Origin: Chrysogorgia sp. JL179-B06
Lineage: Eukaryota; Cnidaria; Anthozoa; Scleralcyonacea; Chrysogorgiidae
Length of the DNA stretch: 64,000 bases
Direction of reading: 5' to 3'
NCBI GenBank assembly: GCA_035772405.1
Contig: JAYKKM010000122.1
Span: 1,621,001 to 1,685,000 of the forward strand
This document shows positions 1-14,300 of the stretch, one piece after another. Under the pieces are notes generated by a model. The model saw only the letters and a program-made list of their open reading frames with translations. It was not told where the DNA came from and made no database searches. The position numbers and the translations under genes were made by a program. The first letter of the stretch is position 1; each line of letters starts with the position of its first letter.

Positions 1-382
1 CATAATAGCTGAAATTTCATATTAATAATTATCATATGCTGTTTTCTAAACATATCCAAAATATTCATTACCAAATACTAATCTGAAGTGGTACTCAGTA
101 TAATGCTTTATTTTAGATATAACAGTTGTTTTTAATTTTGTATCTTATTTGCAATAATCTATGTGATGTCATTTTGGGAACTAATATATATATATTATAT
201 ACTGTACGGTATATGAAACTGATCACCTGAACAGATCTAAACAATGATACAGTAAAGAGAAGTGATGACAAACAAATACGAAGAAAATATACACGACTGC
301 TGTATAGCCCAAAAAAGTTAAAAAGAAATGTTTTTGGCAAAGTCGCGGCGGTAGCGTCTCATAAGAACACGAATGTTACCAG

Positions 383-629
383 CTGTTGTTGTCTAGCGGT
401 CACCACACATGTCTATATGAGCTGGGAGACACAGTTTCAAATCCTGGTCGGACCTCCACTTAGGGTCTTAAAAATAATTGAGGAGAAAGTTCTGCCTTTG
501 CAAGAATATCAGCAAATGGTAAGACTTTCGGGTCTTCTCGGATAGCGACCTTAAATCGTAGGCCCTCGGAACCGGAGTTCCGTTCACCTAAAACTGAGTG
601 GTAAATCTAATAAACTAAACTAAACTAAT
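383..629 (+). repeat. tRNA-derived SINE, copy 1
   Basis: Starts GTTGTTGTCTAGCGGTCACC (A-box-like), with B-box-like GTTTCAAATCC about 45 bases on, then a tRNA-unrelated body with TCTTCTCGGATAGCGACC, and ends in AATAAACTAAACTAAAC. A second copy on the other strand at 63341-63578 shares both head and body. Confidence 0.75.
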
Positions 630-1462
630 GTTGGGTGAAGTTTCATATAAATCCCGAAATGACGTCACATAGACTAGCGGTAACAAACTTATAGTCAAAA
701 ATGTTTCTGAGATATAGGGCTCCATTTCATTGGTTAAAAAAGTTATATTCCCTATATCTCGGAAACCATATAATATCTCATACAACCCTATAACTCATAC
801 AACCAACCATGTCTAAACTACTCACTAATGGATTTTTAGAGCAATCCGACACTCCCCTGAGGGCTTATACCATATTGGACAATTTGGCTGATTTTTCTCA
901 TAGGGATACTATAGTAAAAAATTCAGGGCCCTTGAGCTACCCCTAAATATCAATAGTTTTTAATACAATTTTACACACAGCATTTTTAACCCAATTGGAA
1001 CCATTTAACAGGGTGAGACTATACAAAATAAATAAAATAAGGACCACCCTACTGTATATGAAACTTTGTGTACTGTAAAATATCAATGGAAAACCATTTT
1101 ATAACCAGACTGACCAACCACAAATGAGTGAAGAAAACGGCTTATAATAGTTTATGAAGGGCTGAGAATTAGGCCCTTCATTCATCAACACAAGCAGGAA
1201 TTATTTTATCAGACAGCTGATATTTAATAAAGCATGTCTCTCCAAGATAATTTTTTATTTATTTATTATAGTATTTTACAGTACAGTTTTACTTTAATGA
1301 TAAACACCTGGTCCAGTGATTTTACTTTATAAGAACTCAATCATACGATTAACCTTGTACCTACAACTAGTACCCTTTATCACTGGTTAACTAATAGCTC
1401 ACTTTCCAAAAAACGCAACTGTTTACCCAAGCTCTTAATCATCATCATTTTCAAAATATATA

Positions 1463-2414
1463 CAGGGGGTGACCAAAAAAAAGTGGCCCCCCATAAAAAG
1501 TAATAAACTCGTTACTTTTTGTCATTTGTGTTTAGAAAGTGTTAGAAATATTTTGTTTTTTGTATTATTTGGGCAGTTATGTGGACTTGTGAGTTCGAAT
1601 TGTTATTCTATGCAATAAACTGGTAGATAAATTGTATTTGGAGGGTTTTTGCTCTGAATTCAAGATGGCCATTTTTTAACCAAAGCACACCAAATTATTA
1701 AATTATTATCATTGCAAGTGTTTAACTCTGCACAAATTGACAAGAAATAAAATGTAAAAGTATGAAATAAATCTAGAAAGACTAATATGTAGCAAGCAAT
1801 CTTTGTAGCTTGTCTTATGTTATTTAACCTTTCTAGAGATTTGAACAAAAATTATTAAAAACCAAAGTTATACCCGACTATGAGATTCTTCTATAGATTT
1901 AACTACTTAAGTGAAATGAGGAATTGTTTACACAAGAAAACAATTTTATGGTATTGTATTAGTATATATCTGCTGGTGTCGGCTCTGTATATTTGGCTTT
2001 TGGGGTGCACTATCTATTTATGTAGCCAATATGCACTGAAAGAAGACTACATTATTCAGTATTTAAACTCTACCTATATATATGATGAAATTTTTTACAT
2101 GATATGGAATTTACTGATAATTATTATAGCCATTTTACTTTACTCAACATTTTCCGCCTAGTAAACCATTTGTTGTAAAAAGTACTCGAACTCTTTCGTG
2201 AAAATTTGATTTTAAACTGCCATATTGATTTTTTGTTAAAACCCTCCAAATTCAATTTATCTACCAGTCTATTGCTTAGAATAACATGTTGAACTCACAA
2301 GTCCACAAAACTGCCCAAATAATACAAAAAACAAAACATTTCTAATCACTTTCTTCAAAAAGTAACGAGTTTATTACTTTTTATGGGGGGCCACTTTTTT
2401 TTGGTCACCCCCTG
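1463..2414. mobile_element. Mariner-like non-autonomous element with ~215-bp inverted repeats
   Basis: Ends CAGGGGGTGACCAAAAAAAA and its reverse complement, flanked by TA on both sides (1461-1462, 2415-2416). The arms stay alignable for about 215 bp, through GGAGGGTTTT near 1640. The 93-codon hydrophobic frame inside (1880-2161) shows no transposase motif. Confidence 0.85.
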
Positions 2415-3532
2415 TACACATTTGGTTACGACTACCTGGTACGAATGTATATGAGGTACGATGTTACGGAAGCACAGTTTTGTTAAACTTGCTAAGGTAC
2501 AATGTTATGGTGGCACAGCACTGTCGTGGCAAAATGTGATGGTACCACAGAATGCGTACTATAACATTTTTTTGAAAAGCACAGTCCTATTTTGGGCATC
2601 TTATGAATACCGATCAATAAGTTGCGCTGGAACGTAGTATTGCTTTTCTTAAAAGTTATATTCATAAATATTCATCTAGGTATATAAAAGGTGTATAAAA
2701 ATGAAGTAAAATGTACTATAGTGAAGAGGGAGGTAAACGGCAGCATCTGAAGGAGAAAATGAACCAAAAGCCATATAATAAATTCCTCACGTATGAGAGA
2801 GTATTTGCTGCTAGGTCTGTATGAAAACCTCAGGCAAATACGTTCCATACAGACCTATTATGTAAACTTTGTACTGTAACGAAAGCTACAGTAGTGTAAA
2901 GTGAAATATTTACAGGTATTTAAAAATGCTTTAAGTATGTATATTGTACATGTAATAAATAGCAGAGACTTTGAAACACATTTTCCTGTTCCTTGAATAA
3001 AGCCAAAATTACCTGAATTCCAAGAGCCTTGGTAATATTTCAGAATTCAGATTACGTCATCTTTTGGTGCTGAGATAATATCATTTGGTTCCTATCAAAA
3101 TTTTAATTTTTAATTTTAATTTTTTTGCTTCTCAAAGCTTTTCCTCTAATAAAGTTTGGAAATGAATGCTTCAGTTGTAAATTGGCTTTAAAAATTGCAG
3201 TACGTTAACTCTTTCCTGACGGGCCCGCTGAAAAATATCCAAAATTGAATCACCTCTTTGTTCTATTGATATCTTTAGAAATAACTGTTGCGAAAGCTAT
3301 ACATTTCTGAAAGCCCAATAAACCGGCTGTTACCAATGCTTTTAAATTTCCCGAACAAGACACATTATGTTAATATAAATTTGCATTAATTATCATAAAT
3401 CAGGTTGAAAAACTTCCATTTTTCTAGGCCATCTTGCACGCCCGCGTAGCATCATGAAAATGCAAAATGCCGCCAATCGCAGAGTTGTTTATGAAATCAA
3501 ACCAAACTTGGCGTGTGAGTGGATCTTATGCC

Positions 3533-3810
3533 CAGTTCAGACGCCGAACTTTTCATGAGTCGAACCTAATTCCAATTTGGGCCGACCTAAATGACATAAT
3601 TGCGCCTGTTGATTCAGACGCCGAACTTAATCAATTATCGATTGCGCATGCGTTTTAGCGCCAATTGGTAATAAAATATATTATAATAATTTATGCATTA
3701 GGTTCGGCTCATGAAAAGATCGGCGTTTGAATCGAAGTCGCTAAGAACGGCTGAGCCGTTCCTAATACAATCAGCCAATCTTAATTGATTCAGACGCCGA
3801 ACTTTTCATA
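3533..3810. repeat. Inverted and direct repeats of a GACGCCGAACTT motif
   Basis: TTCAGACGCCGAACTTTTCA recurs at about 3535, 3611 (shorter) and 3789. A reverse-complement-like version with GGTTCGGCTCATGAAAAG lies at 3704-3721. Probably a degraded small inverted-repeat element. Confidence 0.5.
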
Positions 3811-3849
3811 TTATGAGACTTAATGGTCATCGTTTAAGCGGACCGGTAT

Positions 3850-3990
3850 AATATAGTGGTCAGTGACCGCTGCTTGACTTTCCAAAGTTAAGCACCGTAC
3901 CTCTGGTACACTAACTGGATGGGTTACCACCTTGTTCATATATCAGTCCCGGAAGACTGAAAATTAGTGTTGCCATAATCCAATGAGCAC
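3850..3990 (+). repeat. 5S-rRNA-like SINE head
   Basis: Contains AGTTAAGCAC and, 24 bases later, AACTGGATGGGTTACCACCT, which resemble boxes A and C of the 5S rRNA internal promoter in order and spacing. The flanks do not match 5S rRNA, so this is a SINE3-type retroelement rather than a gene. Confidence 0.45.
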
Positions 3991-4129
3991 TGTGCTAATT
4001 GGAGGTCGGGCTTTCACCAAGAGCCTTAAGGGTGTTCGGACGTATTTCGATTTGGAGACCTTATATCCGTAGAATTGACAAAATTTGCCATAGAATTTCA
4101 CAGTTTTAAGAATCCATCAAGACAGTGTG

Positions 4130-4530
4130 TATGTGGTATATGTGGGCAAAACTCTTTCGTTTGGTAATATTATATGAATATGATGACGTCATTGTGACGT
4201 CATCGAAATATGAAAATTCCTATAATCTTCGAAGGTTTGAAAAATTAATTTGTTACATGTGATTAGAATCTGGACGGTTACCTTCATAACAGTACGTATG
4301 GATTTTAAGAATTTTTAAAAAGTAGCCGAGATATCGATGAATGAATGCATACGTACTTGTTTGTAGGAAATAATTTAGGTTTATATGACACCAAAAAATA
4401 TAGCATACTGTCAAAAATGACGAAAATTATAGAGTTTTTGTGTTTGTTGATGACGTCAATGTGACGTCATCAAATACGTCACCAGACGAAAGAAGTTTGC
4501 CAACATGTTCCACACATAAAATATCTTGGT
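4130..4530. repeat. Foldback element with paired TGACGTCA sites
   Basis: Arms GCAAAACTCTTTCGTTTGGT (about 4146) and ACCAGACGAAAGAAGTTTGC (about 4481) are inverted, and each arm carries two TGACGTCA palindromes (4184, 4195; 4451, 4462). Confidence 0.6.
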
Positions 4531-4925
4531 TATACCTTGAATTTATTGTCCACTCATGAAGTATATTGGGCACTAAATGACCTGTCCTTAGCAACCGGTT
4601 CTTTAGCAACGGAATAGCTCTGGCTGGGGTAAGTGGTTAATTCCAAGGGTTAGGAGTGGCGGCCACCCCTACCTTCGGGTAGCAGCTAATGAAAGAGGAG
4701 TCTATGGGTCGCCTCCGGCTACGGCTGGCCAACTTACTTACTACTTACTAATGCTCATGCATTCAAGGTGGATACCTTGCACAAGGAGTAGTGTAAACGT
4801 GTTGTGTAGGCAGTATAGGAATACAAATCGAGTACTCGAAAAAGTTGGTTTACTGCCGAAATAGTGTGTAGGAGGTCTAACGTTCTGAGCGAATGCCATT
4901 GCCTTCGTCATGCAGAGTGGGGAAG

Positions 4926-5134
4926 ACACGAGGCGACAATCGCGGGGACATGTTGCAGGGACAAATCCCGTCGTATACACCATGCGAAATCTTGTCGCGG
5001 GACAACATTTTAATAATCCACTGCGACAAAATTAAAATAAACCAATCAAAGAACGTTATTTTATTCTCCTTTTCCTTCTCTTACATGTGCCCTCGTGTGT
5101 CCCGCGACACTCCCCGCGATTTGTCGCCTCGTGT
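4926..5134. repeat. Short inverted-repeat element
   Basis: ACACGAGGCGACAATCGCGG at the left pairs with CCGCGATTTGTCGCCTCGTG at the right. It ends about 50 bp beyond the last IFT52 exon found. Confidence 0.65.
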
Positions 5135-5183
5135 GTTAGGAACCTTTACTTTTAGTGTACTACATGAGTAAATTTACACAGAC

Positions 5184-5329
5184 CTGATTCAGTTTCTTGA
5201 ACTCTGTGACTTGGGCAAATATGTACTCCAAAATATGCTTGGCATCTCTTGCATCAGCTGGTAGCTTGCTACTGACACCCAGAATGTCACCACACTCTCT
5301 AACATAGTATTCCATATCATCATCACTAC
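5184..5329 (-). CDS. IFT52: IFT52 exon 14 (last one found)
   Basis: Residues 386-434, CSDDDMEYYVRECGDILGVS through DAKHILEYIFAQVTEFKKLN and Q. A GT follows the final CAG in phase 0, so at least one short terminal exon is expected downstream. Without splicing the frame would add only VCVNLLM and stop at 5160. Confidence 0.94.
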
Positions 5330-8300
5330 CTAGAAGATGGTATTTAATTAACATGATGGTTGGTATTTAGTTAACAGGATGGATGGTATTTACAATAATA
5401 TGAGTGGTCGTGTTTTAATGGGAAGACAAGCTCAAGCTGAAGACAAAAGCTTGTATATCCAAATATACAACACAGACATAAATATTATAACTTACTTAAT
5501 GTCATATACCACTTACTCTCTGTGTTCAGAGGTGCAATATATAGACCTTACCCATTATGACGCTAGAACCTATTAGTGACTACCTGGGTCGGCCATATCG
5601 ATAAATCGAAATTTCACCACCATAATACCCAGCGAGATTTTCCTTTCTTATGTTAATCTTAAACTTCTTCGGGGAAACGGAAATTGCTCGATTTAACATA
5701 CCGAAAAGATATAATCGCCGATTCTGGTAGAAGTATTCCCTAATAGATTCATGCGTCACAATGGGGGTAAGGTCTATTCACTATTGTTCTACAACAAAGG
5801 CCCATCTCAATACAGACAGCTATTGCTAATTATAGCCCGAAGCCCCTTGGCTATATTCTACATCTATTATTATCATCCCTGTTCATTATGCTTGCTTTCA
5901 TTATGAACAACAGTTTCATAAAGAACAGCCACCCTTAGTTGTTATTGCTTAGCACGATGAAAATTCATCCCCGTCTTTTACATTTTCTTCAGCATAGAAT
6001 AGTATTTCAGGGTCGAAAGTGATCATCGATGTAAAAAAAAACTAAAAAATGGTATTTTGAAGTAAGTATTTTGAGCTCTGAAATCACTATTATTTAGGCC
6101 ACCATTACTAAAAACGTGTTCCAAATGAGCCCGCAATTTCAAAAGGTAATATTGTTTATGACGTCAAATTCTCAATGCTACGCCTGAATTTCAGTCGAGG
6201 TTACTTGTTTTCTTGTTTTCTTCGAGAAGTAGATGAAATGTTCAGCCTTTCAGATGAAGAATTTGAAGAAACGACCTTGATTTACTTGAAGAATTAGCCA
6301 TGTGGAGTCTTCGCGTTGAGAATCTGACGTCACTTCGTTACGCTGGTCAGGAACATGAACGATTAATGGCGGACATAACAACTCCAGATTCGGAGTAAGA
6401 AAAATAATACTTGCCATCGTCTAATCGCAAAGCGGTTTCGACCGAGTAATATTTAGCAGCTCTGCTTTATAAATACGTAAAAATATCGATAGGTAAAAAT
6501 TTGATCGTTGTGGCACTTTAAGCAAGTAACGTGTAACATACTACGAGTTCAAACAGTAATTAGGTTGCTCGATAAATAACTTACCAAGCTTTGAACGATT
6601 AAATATGTAATCATATCTATAGCTTATTATCACATATTTACTTATTTCAAAAAAAAACACTCCGGTGACACGGGCTCCCTGACATATTATTATTATTACA
6701 ATTATTATTATTATTAAATTTCACCAAGGATCAAAAATTGAGTCGAATATAGAAAAATACGATATTTTCTTCGTTTTCGAGTGCCGGGAGGAAGTATCCG
6801 CACTGCTGAGTGGCTAGCCTGCAATGCAGCCTCTTGGGGGAGGAAGAGAGGGAAAAGAGCAGTGTTTCCACTTTGGAAGGAAATTTCCTTCCACAGATGC
6901 GAATGAATGAATGAATGAATGAAAATAATATTTAATGAGGAAGCTCTCATCACATTACGTGGTTTTCAGAGAGGTCCTACAAAGTACATTACATAATCAC
7001 AACAAACAAAAAATAATACATATAAGTAAAAGAAAACTAACATAAAGTAATATAGGTATTTGAAAACAAGCATTAGATTATACAAAAATAGCCTTTTTTA
7101 CATTTGACCTAAATAAAGGAAAGGCCTCGATTTCACGTATGGAAAGTACTAAGTTATTAGTCTTTAAAAATATGGTACACTGGAAAAGAGATCTCTTTCC
7201 CCTCCCTTCGCCCCAGTACCCTTCCCGTTTCAGGGCGTTCCCTCCCAACCCCTCCCCCAAGAGCCTGAGGTTCCAAGAGCTACCGAGCAGCGGCCGCCGC
7301 CGCCCACCGTGGCCAGAACCCTGTATTACACCACAACTGCATGCAAAAAAGAAAAAGATTATACCCCCTTTCCCCAGAGGCACCCGCGTTAGAAACCTGT
7401 TTCTCACTTCTTTCATAAATTCAGCCAGCGAGAAACTATCAATCCTGCTTTGGGTAATTTAGACAAAGTTTGTTGTCAACTCACATTTATTGGTAACTTG
7501 AGCAAGCCTAACTTTTTCTGATGAAAAGTGATCGTCTAAGTCAAACAACTCCAAAGGAGCTCCAGGGAGTTCACGGAATGTGGGAGGAAAAACCTGAAAT
7601 TAAATAATGATAAAAGTAAATTAAATTATGATCATCATTGTGATCATGATCATTGTGATCATCATAATCATGACCATGATCACGATTGTGATCATTGTGA
7701 TCATGATGGTGATCATCATCATGATCAGGATGATCATCGTCATCATTGCGATCATGATCATGATCATTGTGATCATTGTGATCATGATCATGATCATCAT
7801 TGTGATCATGATAATTGTGATCATGATCATCATTATTGTGATCATGACCATCATTGCGATCATGATCATGATCATTGTGATCATGATGGTGTTCATCATC
7901 ATTGTGACAATGATGTACTCATCATCATCATTGTGATCGGGATGATCGTCGTCATCATTGTCACACGATCATTGTGATCATGATCATCGTCATTTTGATC
8001 ATGATTACAATCATTATGATCATTATCATCACGATCATCATGATCGCGATCATCATCATTGTGATCATGATAATTGTGATCATGATCATGATCATTGCGA
8101 TCATAATCATCATGATCATAATGACCATGATCATTGTGATCATGATCATCATAATCATCATGATCATGATCATCATCATTGTGATCATAATCATTATGAT
8201 CATGATCATTATAATCCTCATAATCATCACAAATCAACATCATCACCATCATTTTATTGCATCATTGCGATCATCATCATCATGATGAATCGCTATTTAC

Positions 8301-11300
8301 TTTTATGATTTCGCTATTCAACCAACGTAAAAATCGCTATTCAAAAAATTCCGCATTTTCTAAAAACATAATCAGTTAAAGTGCCTATGACATGAAAATT
8401 TGGTTCATCTTATTTAAAAGAACTACTAAAATAATTAAGAAAATCAATTTACAGCTTTTCCATATTTCACTTAGTTGTGGAGTTATTTAGACTTATATGA
8501 TATTCAAATGAGATGATTTATGACGTCACAAGTTGTGCACAACATTTTAACATATTGGGAAAGCGCATATATCTGTAAGATTATTGAAGGAAATCACTTG
8601 GAACTTTGAATGTGCATAAAGACCACTAAACTGGAGAATATAGTTTTAGTTTTATGGTCGCCATGGTAAATGATTAGATTCCAGACCTCTTGATTTTCAA
8701 AACAAAATGATTTGTTTTCTTTTCGGTGGGAAACATTTTCGAATTGGTACTGGTTGAGTAGATTTGCACTAACTTAACTAATTTGAAACTGAAGTTTGAC
8801 GTTGGTGCAAAGCCTACTATGTTAGAAAACGAATATTTTTTTCAAAGAGACGTAGTGGTCTGGGAACTATACTATTACTGTTGTAACATTAAAACTTGAA
8901 CGATCTTATTCCGTTTAGTGGTCTGTATCGACATGCAAAGTTTCAAGTGATTTCGTTCAATAATCTTAAAGATATACACGATCTTCCAATATGTTAAAAT
9001 GTATTGCACAACTTGTGACGTCATAGATCATCTCATTTGAATATCATATAAGTCTAAATATCTCACGAACTAAGTGAAATATGGAAAAGCTTTAAATTGA
9101 TATTCTTAATTATTTTAAGAGTTCTTTCAAATAAGATAAACTTAATTTTCATGTCATAGGCACTTTAAGTTCGGGAAATGGTAATCTATTGATTTCTTCG
9201 GATAATATAGACTACGCAATGGCCTGAAGTCAAACTATAAACCAGTGGGCGACGTTTTCAACAACTTTGACATTACATATGTGCTTGGAATTCCGCAGCA
9301 TGTTACATGTTTATTGAAAGCTTCATGAAAGATTTTTGTGATATGATAGGTATGAAAAGTTTTGGATATGTAAAACTGATCTTTGGTTGATGCGGGTTAT
9401 CTAACAGTGCAGGTAATACTTTTATTTATTATTCAAAAATAAATAAATTTTTGCCGATGTCATGTTCAGGTTATGGACCGTGCGGATAATCACCCAGAAA
9501 ATACATCTTACCAAAGCTACTGTCTCGCTGTGTGGGCAAGGTAAACAGGTGATGTTATGACATTTCAAAAGTGTGATGTTAGCACTGGGGAGTCAGTAAG
9601 ATGTGGTTGACAATATGAAATGTCATATAGACCCCTGCATCGTGTGGAAAAGTAGCGCGAAAATTCTCTATTAACTTTAAAATATTTAATTCGAACCTTG
9701 GATCATCCTAATCGTTATTGTGATCACGATTATTGTGATCATAATCACTGTGATCATGATGATTGTAATCATCACAAATCAACATCATCATCACCATTCT
9801 ATTGATCATGATCATGATCATGATCATTTTCTTGCAGTAGTGTCTTACCGCTGGTTGTAGTGGTGGCAGGGGAGTCTCAAACTGTGGAGGAATAAGTTGA
9901 AGTGGCTCATGTTTAACATGCAGTTCTTCATAACTTCTAAAATGTCAGAGAAAACAACAGAGCTGATAAATAAAAGACTTCTAAAACGTGATCATGCGCA
10001 CTTAACACTTTTTCAAATACCGGTATGGCGATACGACTAATTTCATAAATACCAATATTTCGGTATTTCGCTGGTCATACTGGAGTGCCTCTGTGACGAA
10101 ATATCACATTACGTTTCCTGGCATTTTTTGTTACAGAACATTATTTTAGGTTAATAAATGTTCGCATTTGCCAAAAAAATGAACAACAAACTATTACAAG
10201 AAATTTAACCTCCAAAGGCGCTAACATTTTGTCCGCCATTGCTCAAAACTTGTTCCAGACGAGCCCGCGATTCCACAGCAGAGTATGTGTTGTGACGTCA
10301 GAGACTCAACACGGGACAAAGCTTTATGAAAATTATACGACAAGTTACAATAGAAAGTTTTCCCCAAGTAGCTTTATATTCATACACAACTAGCCACGTG
10401 TTGAGTCTTTGACGTCACTTCCTCTAATCGCAACCTAAGCGTCCGGAACATGTTCGAGTAATGGCGGTCGTATAATCTCGTATAAAAACAGCTTGAAAAG
10501 GCGACTTCCCATGAGCACAATTGCTTGATATTTGGTAAGTTAAGTGAGAACACCATGCTCTTTATTCGGGATACCAAAAATGTGATCACAGGGGCACTTT
10601 AACATCCATAATCATACGATACAAGGACGATCGCCAGGTTCTTAGCATCAGAGTCGATTTTCGGAGTCCTGGACAGGAATCGTAGAGCGTTTCACGGGCA
10701 TTTCGACGGCTCAGACTCGAGGTCCAGCGGGGGTTTCTTTTCAATTTGACGTCACTTGAGTGCAGGAACAAAAGATAACACTCAAATGACGTGAAATTGA
10801 AAAGAAAACCACCGCTGTACATCCATCTTGAGCCGTCGAACAAACTCGAAAATGGCGGCGTCCAGAAGCATAAAATACGAGAATGAAAACGTTATTTCTG
10901 AAGTACAAGAGCAGATACCGTAAAACTATTAACATTTCTAAACATTATACTTAAAGGCCTTTTATTTAAAAGTCATTTATCTTTTGGGTACAGTTCCCCT
11001 TTAACACATTCATAATCATGTTTAGAAACCACAGCTAATATGCACGAATGGATCGATCTCGACATAATTGAACGTAGTGCAGCTGCCTCGAACCCAGACA
11101 TCTCTGTTATATGCGATAGTTGAGTATTTAATATTATTATTTGCAAGTTGGCCTCAGCTGTTATACAGTACATGCGATTTACTAGCGATTTGCGGCAGTG
11201 TATAGAGTACACACACGCTGTTATACACAAAATTAATGGTATAATAAATACAATAATATTGCAGTATGAAGCCCATTCACTTCCCGGTATCGTTTCCATG

Positions 11301-14300
11301 TGTGACAGACAAATGGTGGCTCGAACAAGAAAGTACACAACAACCTGATTCAAAATAGCAGGCGGCTGTAGTCGGCATTTTCACGTCGCTAGCCGGCAAC
11401 TTTTAAATCGAAAAAGCCACCTTCTTTGGTAAAAATCAACGATTCATTATACGACGAATTTCTAACTTTTCAATAAAAATTAACTTTCCGAATTGACATA
11501 AAATGTCGCACTAAAATAATCGTTGAATTTTCTATTATTGCTGCCAATCTTCTATCTTGTAAACCGTATTAAATGTGGAGAATCGAGATTCGCGATTTCA
11601 CCGGAGTCTACAGTCTTTGGTACACGGTAAGGTACTTTGCGCATGTTCTGTTCTTGTTGATGTTTATGTTCGACTGATGGCCATGCAAATGAGGAAACAC
11701 GCACAGTTTGTACAATAATAAAACACCTTTTTTCTTTTAAAAGCTATTTTCTGCCAGAAATGGCATTATATAACTAAAACGTTCCTGGGTGGGCTTCTCA
11801 TGGCATTTCTTTGGAATTCGCAAATAGCACGTACCAAAACAGCCGGCACAAAAAATGTACATATATAAAACAGCCTACAAAAATATCTAAATCCAAAATA
11901 TTTATTTTGAACCATGGGAACGCAATGTCTAAACAAAGGCTATACAAAGTAACAACGTTTTTACCTCAACACTTCAGGTACAATAGCTGTATCTAATTTA
12001 AAGAGATCTTTCTCAAAAATTTTAGAAAAATCTTGTGGAATCTAAGAAAGAAAGAAAAGATTGAATCAGTTCAACTAGGTTATAACCGGAACTTTGGTTC
12101 TGGTGCACCCTATCATCACACACTTCTCTAGCAGCACCCTCTCCAAACTATAGACTATAGGTTATTTGAAAACAGTATAACAGTATTTTAACAGTATAAC
12201 AATATTTTATTTGCCAATAAATATTAAATACAAAACAAGAAAAAAACAACCAGAATTATACTAATCGCGAGGAAACCCAAAAGAAACCAAAAGGCTTATA
12301 TGCAGGTATAAAACAGAAAATAAAAGCATAACAAATAAGTACAGCACCTCTTCCCCTTCTTGAAGGCAGACCTTCAATCTCTCTGCAAGTTTAGAAGTGT
12401 CTGGTACAAAGTGATAGTCTGAAATCTTAAAAAAATAATACTGAATTATATATAAAATACTGTATATACAAGGAATGGATTTACTCAGGTTGATATAAGA
12501 TATTGCTGCAATCTTACCAAGATTACACAATCGCGCCAACACCTTTCCAAATAGGGAAAAGCAAGTAAGGAGAAGCAAATCATATCACATATTTTGCCAA
12601 AACTTGCCACAAGAATCAATAATATCTCACTTGCTTTTTACTGGAAAGCATTTCCTTGCACTGGGTTGGCAATCAATCAAACCTATACGCCCCCAGAAGA
12701 TGTACCCATGGTCTTTGTAAGATTTTAAAAGGATCTTGCAAATTGGATGTAGTGTACAAACCTCAGGGTCTTCAGCATCAATACTGTTTAATCGTATTTC
12801 ATTTGTGGTAAGCCATCGGAAGATGACATCCTTAAACGACGAGAAAATGTGTGTTAATACTAAACAAGGCGCTCGCTAGGCGTTAACTGGGCTACTTTTG
12901 AGCTGTATATATATCTTTTTCGCAAAATTTGTCAGTTGTCAGAAGTTTCCGGTTAAAATTTGTGCAGCTAAACTAAGCCTAGTTGTCTCTTAACTACAGT
13001 TTAACTGCTGTTTGGGTATTTTAAAATTTTGGTATTTGAAACTCTGATCATGATTGGCGAGGGCACCACAGGTGTTATGTGTTCTGTGCGTTTGACTCGA
13101 GTGACAAGCCTGGCTATGGGGCGCCGTTTGTAAATAAATTATTTAGCGTTTATTTTGTATATTTTGACGTTATTTAGCTCCTCATGGTTTGTTATTTATA
13201 AATAACATTTGTTTTTATTAAATAACACTTGCGATTTACTAAATAACATTGCGATTTACTAACTAATGCATGGCTCAATTCTTGGTATATACTTCATACA
13301 CTAGACCGGGTTTCCATCTGTTTTTTATACCCGTAACCCTAACCGTAACCCTAATCCTAACTCTAACCCTAACCGTAACTCTAATCCTAACCATAACCCT
13401 AATAATAACCGTAAAATATGGTGGGAGACTATATGTATTGTTACCATGAAGTATATCCCCAATTCTTCCTGTAACCATCCCCTCCCCGGGCAACCCTGGG
13501 GACAATGCAGAAAATCAAATCCTGGGGGTGGGAATTGTTTTATTATTTTTTGCCCGGGGGTATAGGGCGGGGAAAGGGCCCCCGCCCTTGGAAGTCTGGT
13601 AACTAAAGTAAAGTAATCGTATTCAAAATGGCGACGAAAAAGTTGCTGAAAATCGACGTACTGGGGGGGCTGAAAAAGCGAAACGAACTAGAGCTCAAAG
13701 GAAGCAGCAATTAACAGAAATGAGCCACTGGTTAAGTTAAATTTACATTTGATGTTAAAATTTGCCTATTTGTTTGATGTTAAAACTCATGTGTTTTTGT
13801 ATTGTTTCAGGCTTGCCCCGAGGGTGGGGAATTTGCGATGAGCTTTGATAAAAAATACAAATCCCCGGGGTATTGCCCGGGGGGGGGGATGGTTGCAGGA
13901 AGAATTGACCATGCATAACACTTGCGATTCACTAAATAACATTTGAGATTTAATAGTAAGACTACATTGACCAGCGGATGTACTTTTTTGGGTAGGTACT
14001 TTATCTGACACCTATTATAGTGTATCATATAATAACCGATGTAACCATGTATACTCTTAAACCTCCTTACTCTACTTAGCCCTCATTATCCATCCTTAGC
14101 CCTCCTTAGGCATACCTAGCGCTCCTTAGCCATCCTTACGCATCCTTAGCCTCCTAAGGATTGGCTAAGGAAGGATGGCTAACCCTAATCGCGACCCCTG
14201 CCCTTTTCCTAAAGACAATCTCTTTGCCCTCATTTTTACGAATATGTTTTATATTAATTTAAAGCATTCAACCTATAAAAATGCCGAAAATGCGGACGCT

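Noticed and set aside
2960..3000. Candidate C-terminal exon of IFT52 on the minus strand (acceptor ATTCAAG then EQENVFQ)
   Set aside because: Only a few residues resemble the expected tail and the frame runs on without conserved sequence; probably chance.
7621..8308. Several overlapping open frames on both strands, including His/Asp-rich and Met/Ile-rich ones
   Set aside because: They come from the self-complementary TGATCA repeat, which has almost no stops in several frames.
10973..11353. 126-codon hydrophobic minus frame in an IFT52 intron
   Set aside because: No family resemblance, surrounded by repeat DNA, no splice signal linking it to a gene.
13328..13405. Telomere
   Set aside because: Units are degenerate (CCCTAACCG, CCCTAATCC) and lie inside an intron of IFT52.
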